64,000 nucleotides of DNA from Lentzea aerocolonigenes. Lineage in GTDB: Bacteria; Actinomycetota; Actinomycetes; Mycobacteriales; Pseudonocardiaceae. The translations under genes and the position numbers were made by a program. The stretch covers positions 26,568-90,567 of the forward strand of contig NZ_BBOJ01000034.1 in the NCBI RefSeq assembly GCF_000974445.1, read 5' to 3'. Each line of letters begins with the position of its first letter. The first letter of the stretch is position 1. A model generated the notes under the pieces. The model made no database searches. It saw nothing but the letters and a program-made list of their open reading frames with translations, and was not told the DNA's origin. This document shows, piece after piece, positions 25,908 through 34,938 of the stretch.

Positions 25908-28502
25908 TCAGTGTGTCGGATCGGGTTCGAGCTGCAGGACTGATGGCACCGGAAAGCCCTGGCGCAGCAGGCCGTGGCCGATGCCGGCCAGACCCGTGAG
26001 CAGGCCGGGCGACGGAACGCCACCCGGTGTGGCGCACCGTGCGCCGTGCTCGTCCAGTGCTCCCAGCAACAGCGCCGTGCGGCGGGTCGCGGCGCTGGGG
26101 TGGTGGGCGGCCAGTGCTTCGACGACGCCCAGTTCACCGTGGCAGAGACTCATGTCCCGCAACGGTTCCCGTGACGCCAGCAGACCGGCCAGTCGTTCGT
26201 CGTCGCGTGCCAGTGCAGCACCTGAGAGTCCCGCGCACCACCCGGCATCCGTCGGGTCGATGGCGTCGCTCTCCAGGAACGCTTCCGCTGCCACACCCGT
26301 TAACTCGTCGCGAACCGTTGCCGCGTAACGCCGCAGGGCCCATCCGATTCCGGACTGGCCGCGAGCGAAGCCGTTCGCGCTGCACTGAACGGTGCGCAGC
26401 ACGGACGCGTAGTGGTCCGCGAGGGCGAGTGACTCGGGCGTGCCGACGGCGAGCACGGCGGCCAGCGACCCCGCGAGGCCGTCCACGACGCCGGGGACCG
26501 AGTCCTCGCGCGGCATCACCGACACGGCGCGGTCCAGCAGCGACGGGTCGAGGCCGAGCAGCGTGGTCAGGCGCTTGAGGCCGTAGCAGAGGCCGCCCAG
26601 GCCGTGCACCCCGCCGCCCGCCGCCTCGACGAGCTCGGGCTCCGCGGCGAACATCTCGAGCAGCGCGGGCAACGGGCGCAGCGCGTCGTGGGCGAAGTCG
26701 ACATACCTGGCGGCACCGGTCAACGCGCCGAGCTCGGCCAGGAACAACGCCACGCCCGTGTAGCCGTTGGACAGACCCGCACCGAGCGGCTGCACGGTCC
26801 AGTGCCGGTCGTCGACGAGCTCGAGGCCGAGCCAGTTGACGCGGTTCCTGCCGGTGACGGCGTGCGCGAGGATCTGGTCGGCGATCCCGCACGCGGCGAC
26901 CAGCAACCGCGCGGGGTCCGGGTCGACCGCGGCGACGTGACCCGGCAGCGCGTCACCGCTGTGGTGCGACACCGGCCGCGGCCGTGACGCCAGCAGCGCG
27001 GTGATCACCCACTGCTGGTCGTGCCGGTCGACCTCGCTCATCGCCGCGATCTTGCGTTCCACCGCGAGCAGCCCGGGCTCCGGCAGCATCCCCGGCAGCC
27101 GGAGCCCGGACGCGGTCCACAGGTCGGCCGACCCCGGACGGCACGTGAACAACGGCACGTCACCGCGCCACAGGTCGGAGACCTCGAACGGCACCAGCCG
27201 GTCGAGCAGCGGATCGTCGACCACCAGCACCCCGAACGCGAGGTCGCGGTCCAGTGCGTCGGCGAGCACCGACGGGTGCGTCGACTCGTCGAGCAACCGT
27301 GCGTACTGACGCGTCGCACGGGCGATGAACCGCACCTCGTCGTCGGCACACGTGCGCACCAGCTGCAGCAGCTCGTCCCGATGAGCCACGATCGCGTCGT
27401 AGCCCGCGCGGAACCCGGCCAGCAGCGAGTCCTGGTAGTCGGCGGGCTCGGCCGGCTTGTCACCGAGCAACGGCCGGTTGTGCGCCCCCGACGTCTCCCG
27501 CGGCCGCCGCACGAGCCGCATCCGGTCGGTCCCGGCGTCGGCCCAGTCGACGACGTCCAACGGCGACGGCACACCACGATCACCACCCACACCTGACACG
27601 TCCGCGACGCCGTTGTCGCCGAGCAGCACGTGGGGGAGCAGAGCCGTGCGGTGCACCGACCGCACGAGGGCCAGCGCGGCGGGGTCGGTGTCCGGCGTGA
27701 GCGTCGGGTGGAACAGCGTCTCGACGTCCACGAGCACGGGCTGGTCGCCGCACGCGATGAGGTTCTCGTAGTGCATGTCCGTGCCGTCGACCGCGTAGAG
27801 CAGAGCCAGCAGCGCACCGAGCCGCCGGTAGAACTCGGCGACCCCGGCGACGTCCGCGCACGGCCGGTGCTCGATGTGCTCGATCCACCCGTAGCCGTCG
27901 CGGGGGAGCAGGCACGGCGACCGGAAGGATATTCCAGTTCGCTTGGAAAGCCATCTGAGCTGGGCCACGAACCGCACGTGCAGTGCCGTCGCGCGAGGCC
28001 GGTAGATGAGCTTCGCGCCGGAGTCGAAGGTCAGCACCGCCACCGTGCGCCCCTGCTGGTGCGCGTCGCCCTGCCCCATCTCGATCGAGGTCAGCGCGCC
28101 GGGGTCGAGCCCGCCGAACACCGTCCGCACGATCTCGCCGCGGTCGCGCGTGAACCGCGACGACAGCTCGTGGTGCGTGGAAACGGCCTGCTCACAGGCC
28201 TGCGCGAGGAGCCGCGCCAGCACGGGGTAGCGGTGGAAGAGCGCCGTCAGGTCGAGCGCCCTGGTGAACTCGGTGAACCGCTCTTCGCTGGTGTGGCTTT
28301 GCAGCGTGCCGCGTGCCTTGTGCAGCTCCAGGACCAGCGTGCGGGTGGCGATGGCGACGAGTTTGCGTCCGAGCTGCTCGGCGAACGACGCGTCGAACGG
28401 CGGCGCCACCTCGGTGCGCGCGGCGTCGATCAGCGGACGCAGGGCGTGGGCGAAGGCAGCTGTCCAGCTCTCACCCGTGGTGGTCTCGGCCGCTGAGGTC
28501 AC
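25908..28502 (-). CDS. lanM: Class II lanthipeptide synthetase LanM-like
   Basis: 864 residues from GTG 28502 (GAGG nine bases upstream). The DUF4135 dehydratase domain carries YRPRA (about 167-171), DMHYEN (242-247) and DVETLF (259-264), which are the phosphotransfer residues that activate Ser/Thr for elimination. The C-terminal LanC-like cyclase keeps its zinc ligands: Cys in GWCAGLSG (about 755) and Cys-His in LCHGELG (about 788-789). Both halves therefore look functional, and length is slightly short for the family (900-1050). The candidate precursor follows, and a regulator gene is divergent. Confidence 0.92.
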   Translation of the reverse strand: MTSAAETTTGESWTAAFAHALRPLIDAARTEVAPPFDASFAEQLGRKLVAIATRTLVLELHKARGTLQSHTSEERFTEFTRALDLTALFHRYPVLARLLAQACEQAVSTHHELSSRFTRDRGEIVRTVFGGLDPGALTSIEMGQGDAHQQGRTVAVLTFDSGAKLIYRPRATALHVRFVAQLRWLSKRTGISFRSPCLLPRDGYGWIEHIEHRPCADVAGVAEFYRRLGALLALLYAVDGTDMHYENLIACGDQPVLVDVETLFHPTLTPDTDPAALALVRSVHRTALLPHVLLGDNGVADVSGVGGDRGVPSPLDVVDWADAGTDRMRLVRRPRETSGAHNRPLLGDKPAEPADYQDSLLAGFRAGYDAIVAHRDELLQLVRTCADDEVRFIARATRQYARLLDESTHPSVLADALDRDLAFGVLVVDDPLLDRLVPFEVSDLWRGDVPLFTCRPGSADLWTASGLRLPGMLPEPGLLAVERKIAAMSEVDRHDQQWVITALLASRPRPVSHHSGDALPGHVAAVDPDPARLLVAACGIADQILAHAVTGRNRVNWLGLELVDDRHWTVQPLGAGLSNGYTGVALFLAELGALTGAARYVDFAHDALRPLPALLEMFAAEPELVEAAGGGVHGLGGLCYGLKRLTTLLGLDPSLLDRAVSVMPREDSVPGVVDGLAGSLAAVLAVGTPESLALADHYASVLRTVQCSANGFARGQSGIGWALRRYAATVRDELTGVAAEAFLESDAIDPTDAGWCAGLSGAALARDDERLAGLLASREPLRDMSLCHGELGVVEALAAHHPSAATRRTALLLGALDEHGARCATPGGVPSPGLLTGLAGIGHGLLRQGFPVPSVLQLEPDPTH

Positions 28503-28645
28503 GGGGACCAACCTCGCACGCGCGGGCGAGCCGGCACATGGGTACCGGTCCCCCAGATTTGCGCCGGACGTGAATATGGGGGTTTCGTCCCCATGTTCTG
28601 CCGCCCGATCGCCCCGAGACTCGTGTCACCGAGGAGGGAACGGGC
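28503..28645. promoter_or_regulatory. Divergent promoter of lanM and its regulator with inverted repeat
   Basis: The 143 bases between the divergent starts contain an inverted repeat ATGGGG/CCCCAT (28576-28581 and 28589-28594, seven-base spacer) and a nearby CCCCCAG/GGTACC-rich stretch. This is where the adjacent XRE-type regulator would be expected to bind. Assigning it as an operator is inference. Confidence 0.4.
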
Positions 28646-29893
28646 ATGAGGGAGTTCGGGGAACTACTGCGCACGCACCGCATCCACGCGGGCCTGACCC
28701 AGCAACAGCTGGCCGACTTCGCGATGGTGAGCGTGCGCGCGATCCGCGACCTGGAGTGCGGCAGAACCCGCTCACCACGCGCGGAGACGGTGCGGCTGCT
28801 CGCGGACGGCCTGCGTCTGGACGAGGGCAGCCGAGCCGACCTGCAGCAGGCGGGCGGCCGGACGTCCGGCCGCATGCCGGTGGCGCCGCCCGCGCCGATG
28901 ATGGCGATCGTGGGGCGCGAGGCGGAGGCGGCGGCGTTGGGGGCGCTGCTGGTGGAGGGGGCCGGGTCGTCTGTTGGCGGTGTGGAGGAGGGGCGGTGCC
29001 TGCCAGGTTCGGGTGGTTCGGGCGAGGGGCAAGGCCTGGCCGGGTCGGGCTCGGTGGCCACGAGGCAGCGCCTGGCCGGTCCGGCTGGTGGCGCGGGCCC
29101 GGCCGAGCACCGCCTGGCCACAGCTCCCGCACCACGCACCCACACAGGACCATCCCGCGTCCCCCGCCGACTCGTCACCATCACCGGCGTCAGCGGCTCC
29201 GGCAAGACCCGCCTGGCCCTCGAGGTCGCCGGCGAGCTCCACCTCCGCCGCGGCTGGTCCGTGCTCTGGTACCCGGCGGCCCGCCCGTCGGTCGACGACG
29301 ACCAGGACACCCTCCTCGTCACCGACCACCGGCCCGACCTCCGCCTGCTCGACGCCCACCCGAGGCTGCGTGTCGTCGTCACGGCGCTCGCCCCCACCGG
29401 ACTGCCCGGCGAGCACGTGTTCCCGCTCGGCCCGCTCGCCGACGACGCGGCGCTGAGGCTCCTGCTCACGCTCGTGCACCGGGTGCGGCCCGGCTTCCGG
29501 CCAGAGCCGTCGAACCAGGCCGCGCTCACCGGTCTCGTGCGCGAGCTGGACGGGCTGCCGTCCGCGCTCGAGTTCGCCGCGGGCTGGTTCATGGTCTACT
29601 CGCCGCAGCACCTGCTGGAACGGTTGCGCTCCAACCCGATGGACCCGACCTCGGCCCACCTGCGCGACTCGCTGCGGCGTTCGCTGTCCACATTGGACGA
29701 GCAGCAACGCGCGACGCTGGAGCGCATGATCGACCACGAGTGCCACGACGACGCGCACGCGCTGAGCGTGCGCGGACTGGTCCGCCGCGCCGGACCCCGA
29801 TACGAGGTGCTCAACCTCGTGCGCGCGGCGGTGCGGGAACCGGTGTCAGGGCCGCACTTCGCTGGAGGTGTGGCCCTGACCTGGCCCTGTTAG
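28646..29893 (+). CDS. XRE-type HTH regulator with NB-ARC-like NTPase, no TPR region
   Basis: 415 residues; ATG 28646 has GAGGAGG nine bases upstream. An XRE helix-turn-helix occupies residues 1-60 (LTQQQLADFAMVSVRAIRDLE), a low-complexity Gly-rich linker runs about 95-165, and an NTPase follows with ITGVSGSGKTR (about 178-188). Related actinobacterial regulators usually continue with winged-helix and TPR domains for 700-1000 residues; this one ends soon after its NTPase. It is divergent from lanM and is the obvious local regulator. Confidence 0.8.
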   Translation: MREFGELLRTHRIHAGLTQQQLADFAMVSVRAIRDLECGRTRSPRAETVRLLADGLRLDEGSRADLQQAGGRTSGRMPVAPPAPMMAIVGREAEAAALGALLVEGAGSSVGGVEEGRCLPGSGGSGEGQGLAGSGSVATRQRLAGPAGGAGPAEHRLATAPAPRTHTGPSRVPRRLVTITGVSGSGKTRLALEVAGELHLRRGWSVLWYPAARPSVDDDQDTLLVTDHRPDLRLLDAHPRLRVVVTALAPTGLPGEHVFPLGPLADDAALRLLLTLVHRVRPGFRPEPSNQAALTGLVRELDGLPSALEFAAGWFMVYSPQHLLERLRSNPMDPTSAHLRDSLRRSLSTLDEQQRATLERMIDHECHDDAHALSVRGLVRRAGPRYEVLNLVRAAVREPVSGPHFAGGVALTWPC

Positions 29894-32235
29894 CCCAGGT
29901 CACGCGCGACCAGGTCGGTGAACGCCTGCCGGTACGCCGCGCTGCAGTGGTAGTCGCCGTGGGTCTCCACCTTGTCCGGAGACCCGTCGGTCTCGGACGC
30001 ACGGCGGTCGACGGAGTTCGGTTCCCAGCCGTGCACCGGAAAACCGAGGTAGTCGGTGCGGCGCCACAGGTTGATCCAGTTCGCGCCGAGCAGCACCGAC
30101 AGCCCTCGGTCCGGTGTCGCACCGGGCTCCCGGCGCCACGGGTCGCACGAGAACATCGCGCCCGCCCGCACCTCCGGAGTGCCCAGCACGGCCGGACCGA
30201 GCAGCTCCGGGAAGATCCGCCCGAAGTACGGCCGCAGCTGCACGCCGTACGTCAGCAGCTGAACGCGCTGCAAATACCCTTCCGGCAACGCGAACAGCGC
30301 CGCCACCGCCAGCACCGCGCCGAGGCTGTGCGCGGACAGCACGACACGGTGATCACGCCCGGAGTCCAGGAACTCGCGGGCACGGTCGGCGATCTCCGGC
30401 ACCGCGCGCTCGGCGTAGCACGGCGGCGCGAACGGGTGGGCCGTGCGCGGCAGGAAGCACATCAGGTCCCACAGCAGCCCGAGCGGCCTGCGGTTGGTCA
30501 GCATCCCCGCGCCCACGAACGACCCGATCAGCGCGACCCCGGCGAGCCCGGTCACCCAGTCGCCCTTGTCCACCACCCACGTCACACCCCACCAGGCAGA
30601 CCACGCCGGCGACGCGAACGTCAGGTAGCACGTCAGCACCAGCGCCAGCACACCGAGCGTCGACAGCACACCGGCGACGTTCTCCGCGCGGTGCGTCACG
30701 GCGACGACGTGCCGCACCCGCACCACGAGCACCTCGGCCTCGTCGTCGAGCACCGAAGGCCGCACAACCCGGGACAACAGCACGAAAGCCTGCGCGATCA
30801 CCAGCAGCACCAACGGAACCAGCGCGCACGCGAAGGCCGCGCTGAACCACGAGTAGAACGACGGCACCCGCAGGCCCGTGCCGACCCAGCCGCGGAACGT
30901 CAGCACCAGCACCGTCGACAGCATCACCGACGACGCCAGCGACAACCCGAGCAGCACACCGGGCCCCGCGCCGCGCCAGGCCTGCCACTCGTCACCGGCA
31001 CGCGGCCTGGCCCGCCACGCGAGCGCCCCGCCGACCACCGCGGCACCGACCCAGGCGAGCGGAACCCAGTACGTGGCAACCATGAACGCCACGAAGAGCA
31101 CCAGCAGGACCAGCGGTCCCTTGGCGTCGTTGCGCCGCCACGACCACGCCGCCAGCACCGACCCGACCAGCGCCACGGTGACGACCGGCGGTCCCCACGA
31201 CGTCAGCCACAGCGGCCCGTCGAAGGCCGGCGCGATCGCGTACAGCGCGAACCCGTGCGCTCCCAGCACGACCACCGCCGAGATCATCAGCAGCCACGAC
31301 CACAGGCCGCCCTTCTCGGTCGACGGCACGTCCGGGCAGTCGGTCGCGGTCACCACCACGCGTGCCGTCACGAGCGCCAGAACTCCGCCCGCCAACGCGG
31401 TGAGCACGAGGAAGAACCCGTGCTGCCACAACTGGGTGCTCGTCGCCAGCACCACCACGCAGCACCCCGCCGCGATGTGCAGGCGGGTGAGCCGGCGGAT
31501 CCGCGGACTGCCCTCCCACATCGACGACCGGCTGAGCATCACCCCCGGCCGTCGCACGGGGGCGCGGCGCATCGTCGTCATCTCGTACCTGCTGCGCGAC
31601 AACGAGGTCAGCGCCAGCAGTCCGAGCAACAGCAGCACCGGCACGGCGGACGCGGCGAGCACCCGGACGTGCCGCGGCGGATCGCCGAGCAGGTCCATGA
31701 ACTCCGGCAGCCGCTTGCACGTGACGCCGGGCAACGAGCACTGGACCGCGTAGACGTCGATCGCCACCTCGCACACCGCGAGCACCAACAACACCGTGAG
31801 CCCCAGCCCGAACAGCCGGGTCGAGGCGGCGCCGCGCCCCGCGTTCCACCACACCATGCGCTTGGTGGTCGGAATCGAGTCGTCGGGCAGCCTGCGCGAC
31901 CAGTAGGCGACGTTCGCCAGGCCGAACGGGAGCAGCAACGCCCATCCGACGCGCCCCAGCGCGTTCGCGAGCACCGACGGCACCCCGCTGCCCGGCACGC
32001 CGGGGCTGCTGCGCGCCATGCCGCCCCACGAGTACGCCTCGCGCCGCACGTCCTGCGCCACCTGCCCGGCGTGGTCGGCAGGCAGTTCGGCGAGCTTGTC
32101 CGGCTTCGGGCCCCAGAAACTGCCGAAACGATCGCCGCGGAACTGTTCGACCGCGTGGTCGGGGAGGGCCAGCATCGCGTACGGCGGCGTGTTGTTGACA
32201 CCGTGGATGCGCAGTTCCAGGGTCCGTGGACTCAT
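29890..32235 (-). CDS. Polytopic membrane protein with alpha/beta hydrolase parts
   Basis: 781 residues. The N-terminus starts with LELRIHGVNNTPP, an oxyanion-hole-like motif, and the C-terminal soluble part contains VVLSAHSLGAVLA, where the Ser (about residue 635) sits in a GxSxG-like AHSLG elbow, and HGDYHCS near the end as the candidate catalytic His. Between them are about twelve hydrophobic helices. Thus a serine-hydrolase fold appears split around a membrane domain. GGGAGGG precedes the ATG. It converges on the NTPase regulator, overlapping its last four bases. Substrate unknown. Confidence 0.72.
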   Translation of the reverse strand: MSPRTLELRIHGVNNTPPYAMLALPDHAVEQFRGDRFGSFWGPKPDKLAELPADHAGQVAQDVRREAYSWGGMARSSPGVPGSGVPSVLANALGRVGWALLLPFGLANVAYWSRRLPDDSIPTTKRMVWWNAGRGAASTRLFGLGLTVLLVLAVCEVAIDVYAVQCSLPGVTCKRLPEFMDLLGDPPRHVRVLAASAVPVLLLLGLLALTSLSRSRYEMTTMRRAPVRRPGVMLSRSSMWEGSPRIRRLTRLHIAAGCCVVVLATSTQLWQHGFFLVLTALAGGVLALVTARVVVTATDCPDVPSTEKGGLWSWLLMISAVVVLGAHGFALYAIAPAFDGPLWLTSWGPPVVTVALVGSVLAAWSWRRNDAKGPLVLLVLFVAFMVATYWVPLAWVGAAVVGGALAWRARPRAGDEWQAWRGAGPGVLLGLSLASSVMLSTVLVLTFRGWVGTGLRVPSFYSWFSAAFACALVPLVLLVIAQAFVLLSRVVRPSVLDDEAEVLVVRVRHVVAVTHRAENVAGVLSTLGVLALVLTCYLTFASPAWSAWWGVTWVVDKGDWVTGLAGVALIGSFVGAGMLTNRRPLGLLWDLMCFLPRTAHPFAPPCYAERAVPEIADRAREFLDSGRDHRVVLSAHSLGAVLAVAALFALPEGYLQRVQLLTYGVQLRPYFGRIFPELLGPAVLGTPEVRAGAMFSCDPWRREPGATPDRGLSVLLGANWINLWRRTDYLGFPVHGWEPNSVDRRASETDGSPDKVETHGDYHCSAAYRQAFTDLVARDLG

Positions 32236-32354
32236 CGCCGCCCTCCCTTTACTCCAGTTGTCGTCCTCGAAACTGCTCCGGTTAGCGGCCGAACGGGTGA
32301 AAAAGGTGTATCCAGCGGCCCTGGAAAGCCTCTACTTGGCAAGGAGGCCCCACC

Positions 32355-34232
32355 ATGACCGCAACCGCTCACCCGAACGTCGTGAACTCCGTCGGACTCG
32401 CCGAGTTCCTCGCCACGGCGGGCACGCTCACCCTGGCGCAGCGCAAGCTGATCGTCGATCAGGCATTGGTGTTGCTCGAGCAGAACTACGCGCACCTGCC
32501 TCTGAAGGTCGCGATGCACGCGGTGAACCCCGTGCAGAGACTCAGGGTGCTCAGAGCCAGACTCGAACGGCAGACCGACGCCACCGCCGAGCCGGAGTGG
32601 CAGTTCCACCGCGAGCTGTCGAGCACGTTCCACTCGGTGCGCGACCTGCACACGAACTACCTGCTGCCCGCGCCGTTCGCGGGCAAGATCGCCTTCCTGC
32701 CGTTCCAGCTGGAGCGCTGCTTCGCCGCGGACGGCACCGAGCACTACCTCGTGGCCCGCACGGTCGCGAACTTCGACGGACTGGCCGTCGGCGCCGAGGT
32801 GACGCACTGGAACGGCACCCCGATCGCGCGTGCCGTGGCGCTCAACGGCGCGATCTTCGCGGGCAGCAACACCGCCGCGAACCTCGCCCGCGGCCTCGAG
32901 TCGCTCACGTTGCGCCCCTTGGTGATCCAGCTCCCGCCCGACGAGGACTGGGTGGTCGTCAGCTACCGCACCGAAAACGGCGCTCAGGAGGAGATCCGGG
33001 TCGACTGGCAGGTCACCGACAACCTGCCGCCGATGACCGACGTCGACTCACTCAGCCCGGCCGCGGCGGCGCAGGGCGTCGACCTGGACTCGGACGAGAA
33101 GTCCCGCGCCAAGAAGTTGTTGCACGCGCCCAAGGTCGTGCAGGCGGAAGCGGCGGGTGGCGCTGTCGCGATGGCGGCGCAGGACGTGCCGACGACCATG
33201 CCCGGCGTGTTCCGGGCGCGTCCGGTCACCACGCCGTCCGGTGAGTTCGGGCACCTGCGGATCTTCACGTTCAGCGTGGACGACCCGGAGGCGTTCCTCG
33301 CCGAGTTCGTGCGGCTCGCGGCTTTGTTGCCGCAGAACGGACTCGTCGTCGACGTCCGCGACAACGGCGGCGGTCACATCTTCGCGTCGGAGTTCCTGCT
33401 GCAGACGATGACGCCGCGCCGCATCGACCCGGAACCCGTGCAGTTCCTCAGCACGCCGCTGAACCTGCGGATCTGCCGGCGTCACGCGGACGACCCGACC
33501 GGGCAGATCGACCTCGGCCCGTGGTTCCCGTCGCTCGACTCCTCGACCGAGACCGGCCAGGCGTTCTCCTGCGCGCACACGATCACGCCCGTCGACGGCG
33601 CGAACGCCGTGGGCCAGACCTACCACGGCCCGGTCCTGCTGATCACCGACGCGCGGTGCTACTCCGCCACCGACATCTTCGCCGCGGGCTGGGCCGACCA
33701 CGAGCTCGGCCCGATCCTCGGCGTGGACGACAACACCGGTGCCGGCGGCGCGAACGTGTGGACGCACGGATTGCTGACGACGCTGCTGAAGATCCCGGCG
33801 CCGCTCGACCCCGACTCGCCGTACAAGCCGTTGCCCAACAAGGCGAACATGCGCGTGTCGATCCGCCGCACGTTGCGCGTCGGCAAGCTCGCCGGGACTC
33901 CGGTGGAAGACCTCGGCGTGCGCCCGACGCACCAGCACCAGGTGACGCGTGCGGATCTGTTGCAGGGCAACGTGGATCTGCTCGCACGGGCGGGCTCGCT
34001 GCTCGCCGCGCTGCCGGTGCGCCGGCTCGGAGTGGCGGTCGCGGGAACGACCGTCTCGCTGGACACCGTGAACCTCGACCGGGTGGACATCTACGTGGAC
34101 GGCCGCCCGGCCACCTCCCTGGACGTGACCGACGGCGCGCACACCGCCACGTTGACCGCGACCGGACGCGAGGTGCGCGTCGAGGGCTTCGCGGACGGAC
34201 AACTGGTGGCCGCGCGCAAGGTCGCCAGCTGA
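32355..34232 (+). CDS. S41 family (C-terminal processing/tricorn-like) peptidase
   Basis: 625 residues; AAGGAGG (32340-32346) precedes the ATG. The S41 core is seen in HLRIFTFSVDDPEAF, LVVDVRDNGGGH and the nucleophile region DARCYSATDIFAAGW (Ser about 437). A long N-terminal domain (about 1-270) includes a helical bundle and a PDZ-like part. There is no signal peptide, so it may act in the cytoplasm. It lies near a lanthipeptide-like locus; whether it processes that peptide is open, since the genes are on opposite strands. Confidence 0.88.
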   Translation: MTATAHPNVVNSVGLAEFLATAGTLTLAQRKLIVDQALVLLEQNYAHLPLKVAMHAVNPVQRLRVLRARLERQTDATAEPEWQFHRELSSTFHSVRDLHTNYLLPAPFAGKIAFLPFQLERCFAADGTEHYLVARTVANFDGLAVGAEVTHWNGTPIARAVALNGAIFAGSNTAANLARGLESLTLRPLVIQLPPDEDWVVVSYRTENGAQEEIRVDWQVTDNLPPMTDVDSLSPAAAAQGVDLDSDEKSRAKKLLHAPKVVQAEAAGGAVAMAAQDVPTTMPGVFRARPVTTPSGEFGHLRIFTFSVDDPEAFLAEFVRLAALLPQNGLVVDVRDNGGGHIFASEFLLQTMTPRRIDPEPVQFLSTPLNLRICRRHADDPTGQIDLGPWFPSLDSSTETGQAFSCAHTITPVDGANAVGQTYHGPVLLITDARCYSATDIFAAGWADHELGPILGVDDNTGAGGANVWTHGLLTTLLKIPAPLDPDSPYKPLPNKANMRVSIRRTLRVGKLAGTPVEDLGVRPTHQHQVTRADLLQGNVDLLARAGSLLAALPVRRLGVAVAGTTVSLDTVNLDRVDIYVDGRPATSLDVTDGAHTATLTATGREVRVEGFADGQLVAARKVAS

Positions 34233-34237
34233 CAGAA

Positions 34238-34274
34238 CGGGCGCTTCCGGTGACTCCACGACCGGAAGCGCCCG
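34238..34274. terminator. Hairpin terminator between S41 peptidase and secreted paralogues
   Basis: Perfect 14-base arms (CGGGCGCTTCCGGT / ACCGGAAGCGCCCG) around a nine-base loop, lying between two convergent genes, so it probably stops both transcripts. Confidence 0.85.
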
Positions 34275-34285
34275 CTCCTGTTGCC

Positions 34286-34861
34286 CTACCTGGTGAACGT
34301 GAAGGCGCGGTCGGCGGCCAGAACCGCCAGCTGCGCCTCGGTGCCCGGCGTCCAGCTCTGGACCCAGACGACCTCACCGTTCGGCCGCCAGTTCCGGGCC
34401 GAGGTGATGCCGAACTGCTCGTCCTTGCTGAAGACGGTCAGACCGCCCTTGTGGTCCGGGACGCTGCCGGTGCACTTGGCGTACTTCTCGCAGTACTCCC
34501 TGGGCGACCACGTGAGGAAGCCCGGCGCGTTGACCTGCGTGTACGTCATGACGTTCTGGCCCTTGTAGTCGAACGTCACGGTGTTGTCCATGTACTGCAT
34601 GTCGTCGAACACACCCGCCGCCTCACCGCCCCACGGGCCCGGCTCGACGTTCTGCGCGCCCCGGAAGGCACGCGGGTAGGTCTGCTCCTGACGCGCGGAG
34701 AAGCCGTCGGCCTGCTTCTGCAGCTCCGCCTTGGTCTTGTGGACCGGCGTGACGTCCTTCGGCGGCCACGGGTAGTCGGCCGTTGTGGACTGTGCCGACG
34801 CGGTGCCCGCGAGAGCGACGAGTGCGAGGCCCGTCAGGGCAGCCGCCATTACCTTGCGCAT
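34286..34861 (-). CDS. Secreted hypothetical protein, paralogue B
   Basis: 191 residues. A signal peptide (MRKVMAAALTGLALVALAGTASA) is followed by a mature domain of about 168 residues with two cysteines (YCEKYAKC), a shared N-terminal PWPPKDVTPVHKTKAELQKQ block and an ending FTFTR. It is a tandem paralogue of the gene immediately upstream on the same strand, with conserved length, signal peptide, cysteine spacing and C-terminus. No known family was recognised. Confidence 0.8.
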   Translation of the reverse strand: MRKVMAAALTGLALVALAGTASAQSTTADYPWPPKDVTPVHKTKAELQKQADGFSARQEQTYPRAFRGAQNVEPGPWGGEAAGVFDDMQYMDNTVTFDYKGQNVMTYTQVNAPGFLTWSPREYCEKYAKCTGSVPDHKGGLTVFSKDEQFGITSARNWRPNGEVVWVQSWTPGTEAQLAVLAADRAFTFTR

Positions 34862-34938
34862 TGATCCCCCAATGGCGAGTTCTTGCTTGCACAGAGGGAG
34901 ACGCTTCAAGATCACCAGAGGTTGCACGCGAGTTCTCG

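Noticed and set aside
28264..32358. Very long open frame (over 1300 codons) on the plus strand across lanM's start, the regulator and the membrane hydrolase
   Set aside because: It is antisense or out of frame to genes with clear domain motifs, is rich in Arg, Pro and His, and results from high GC at third positions.
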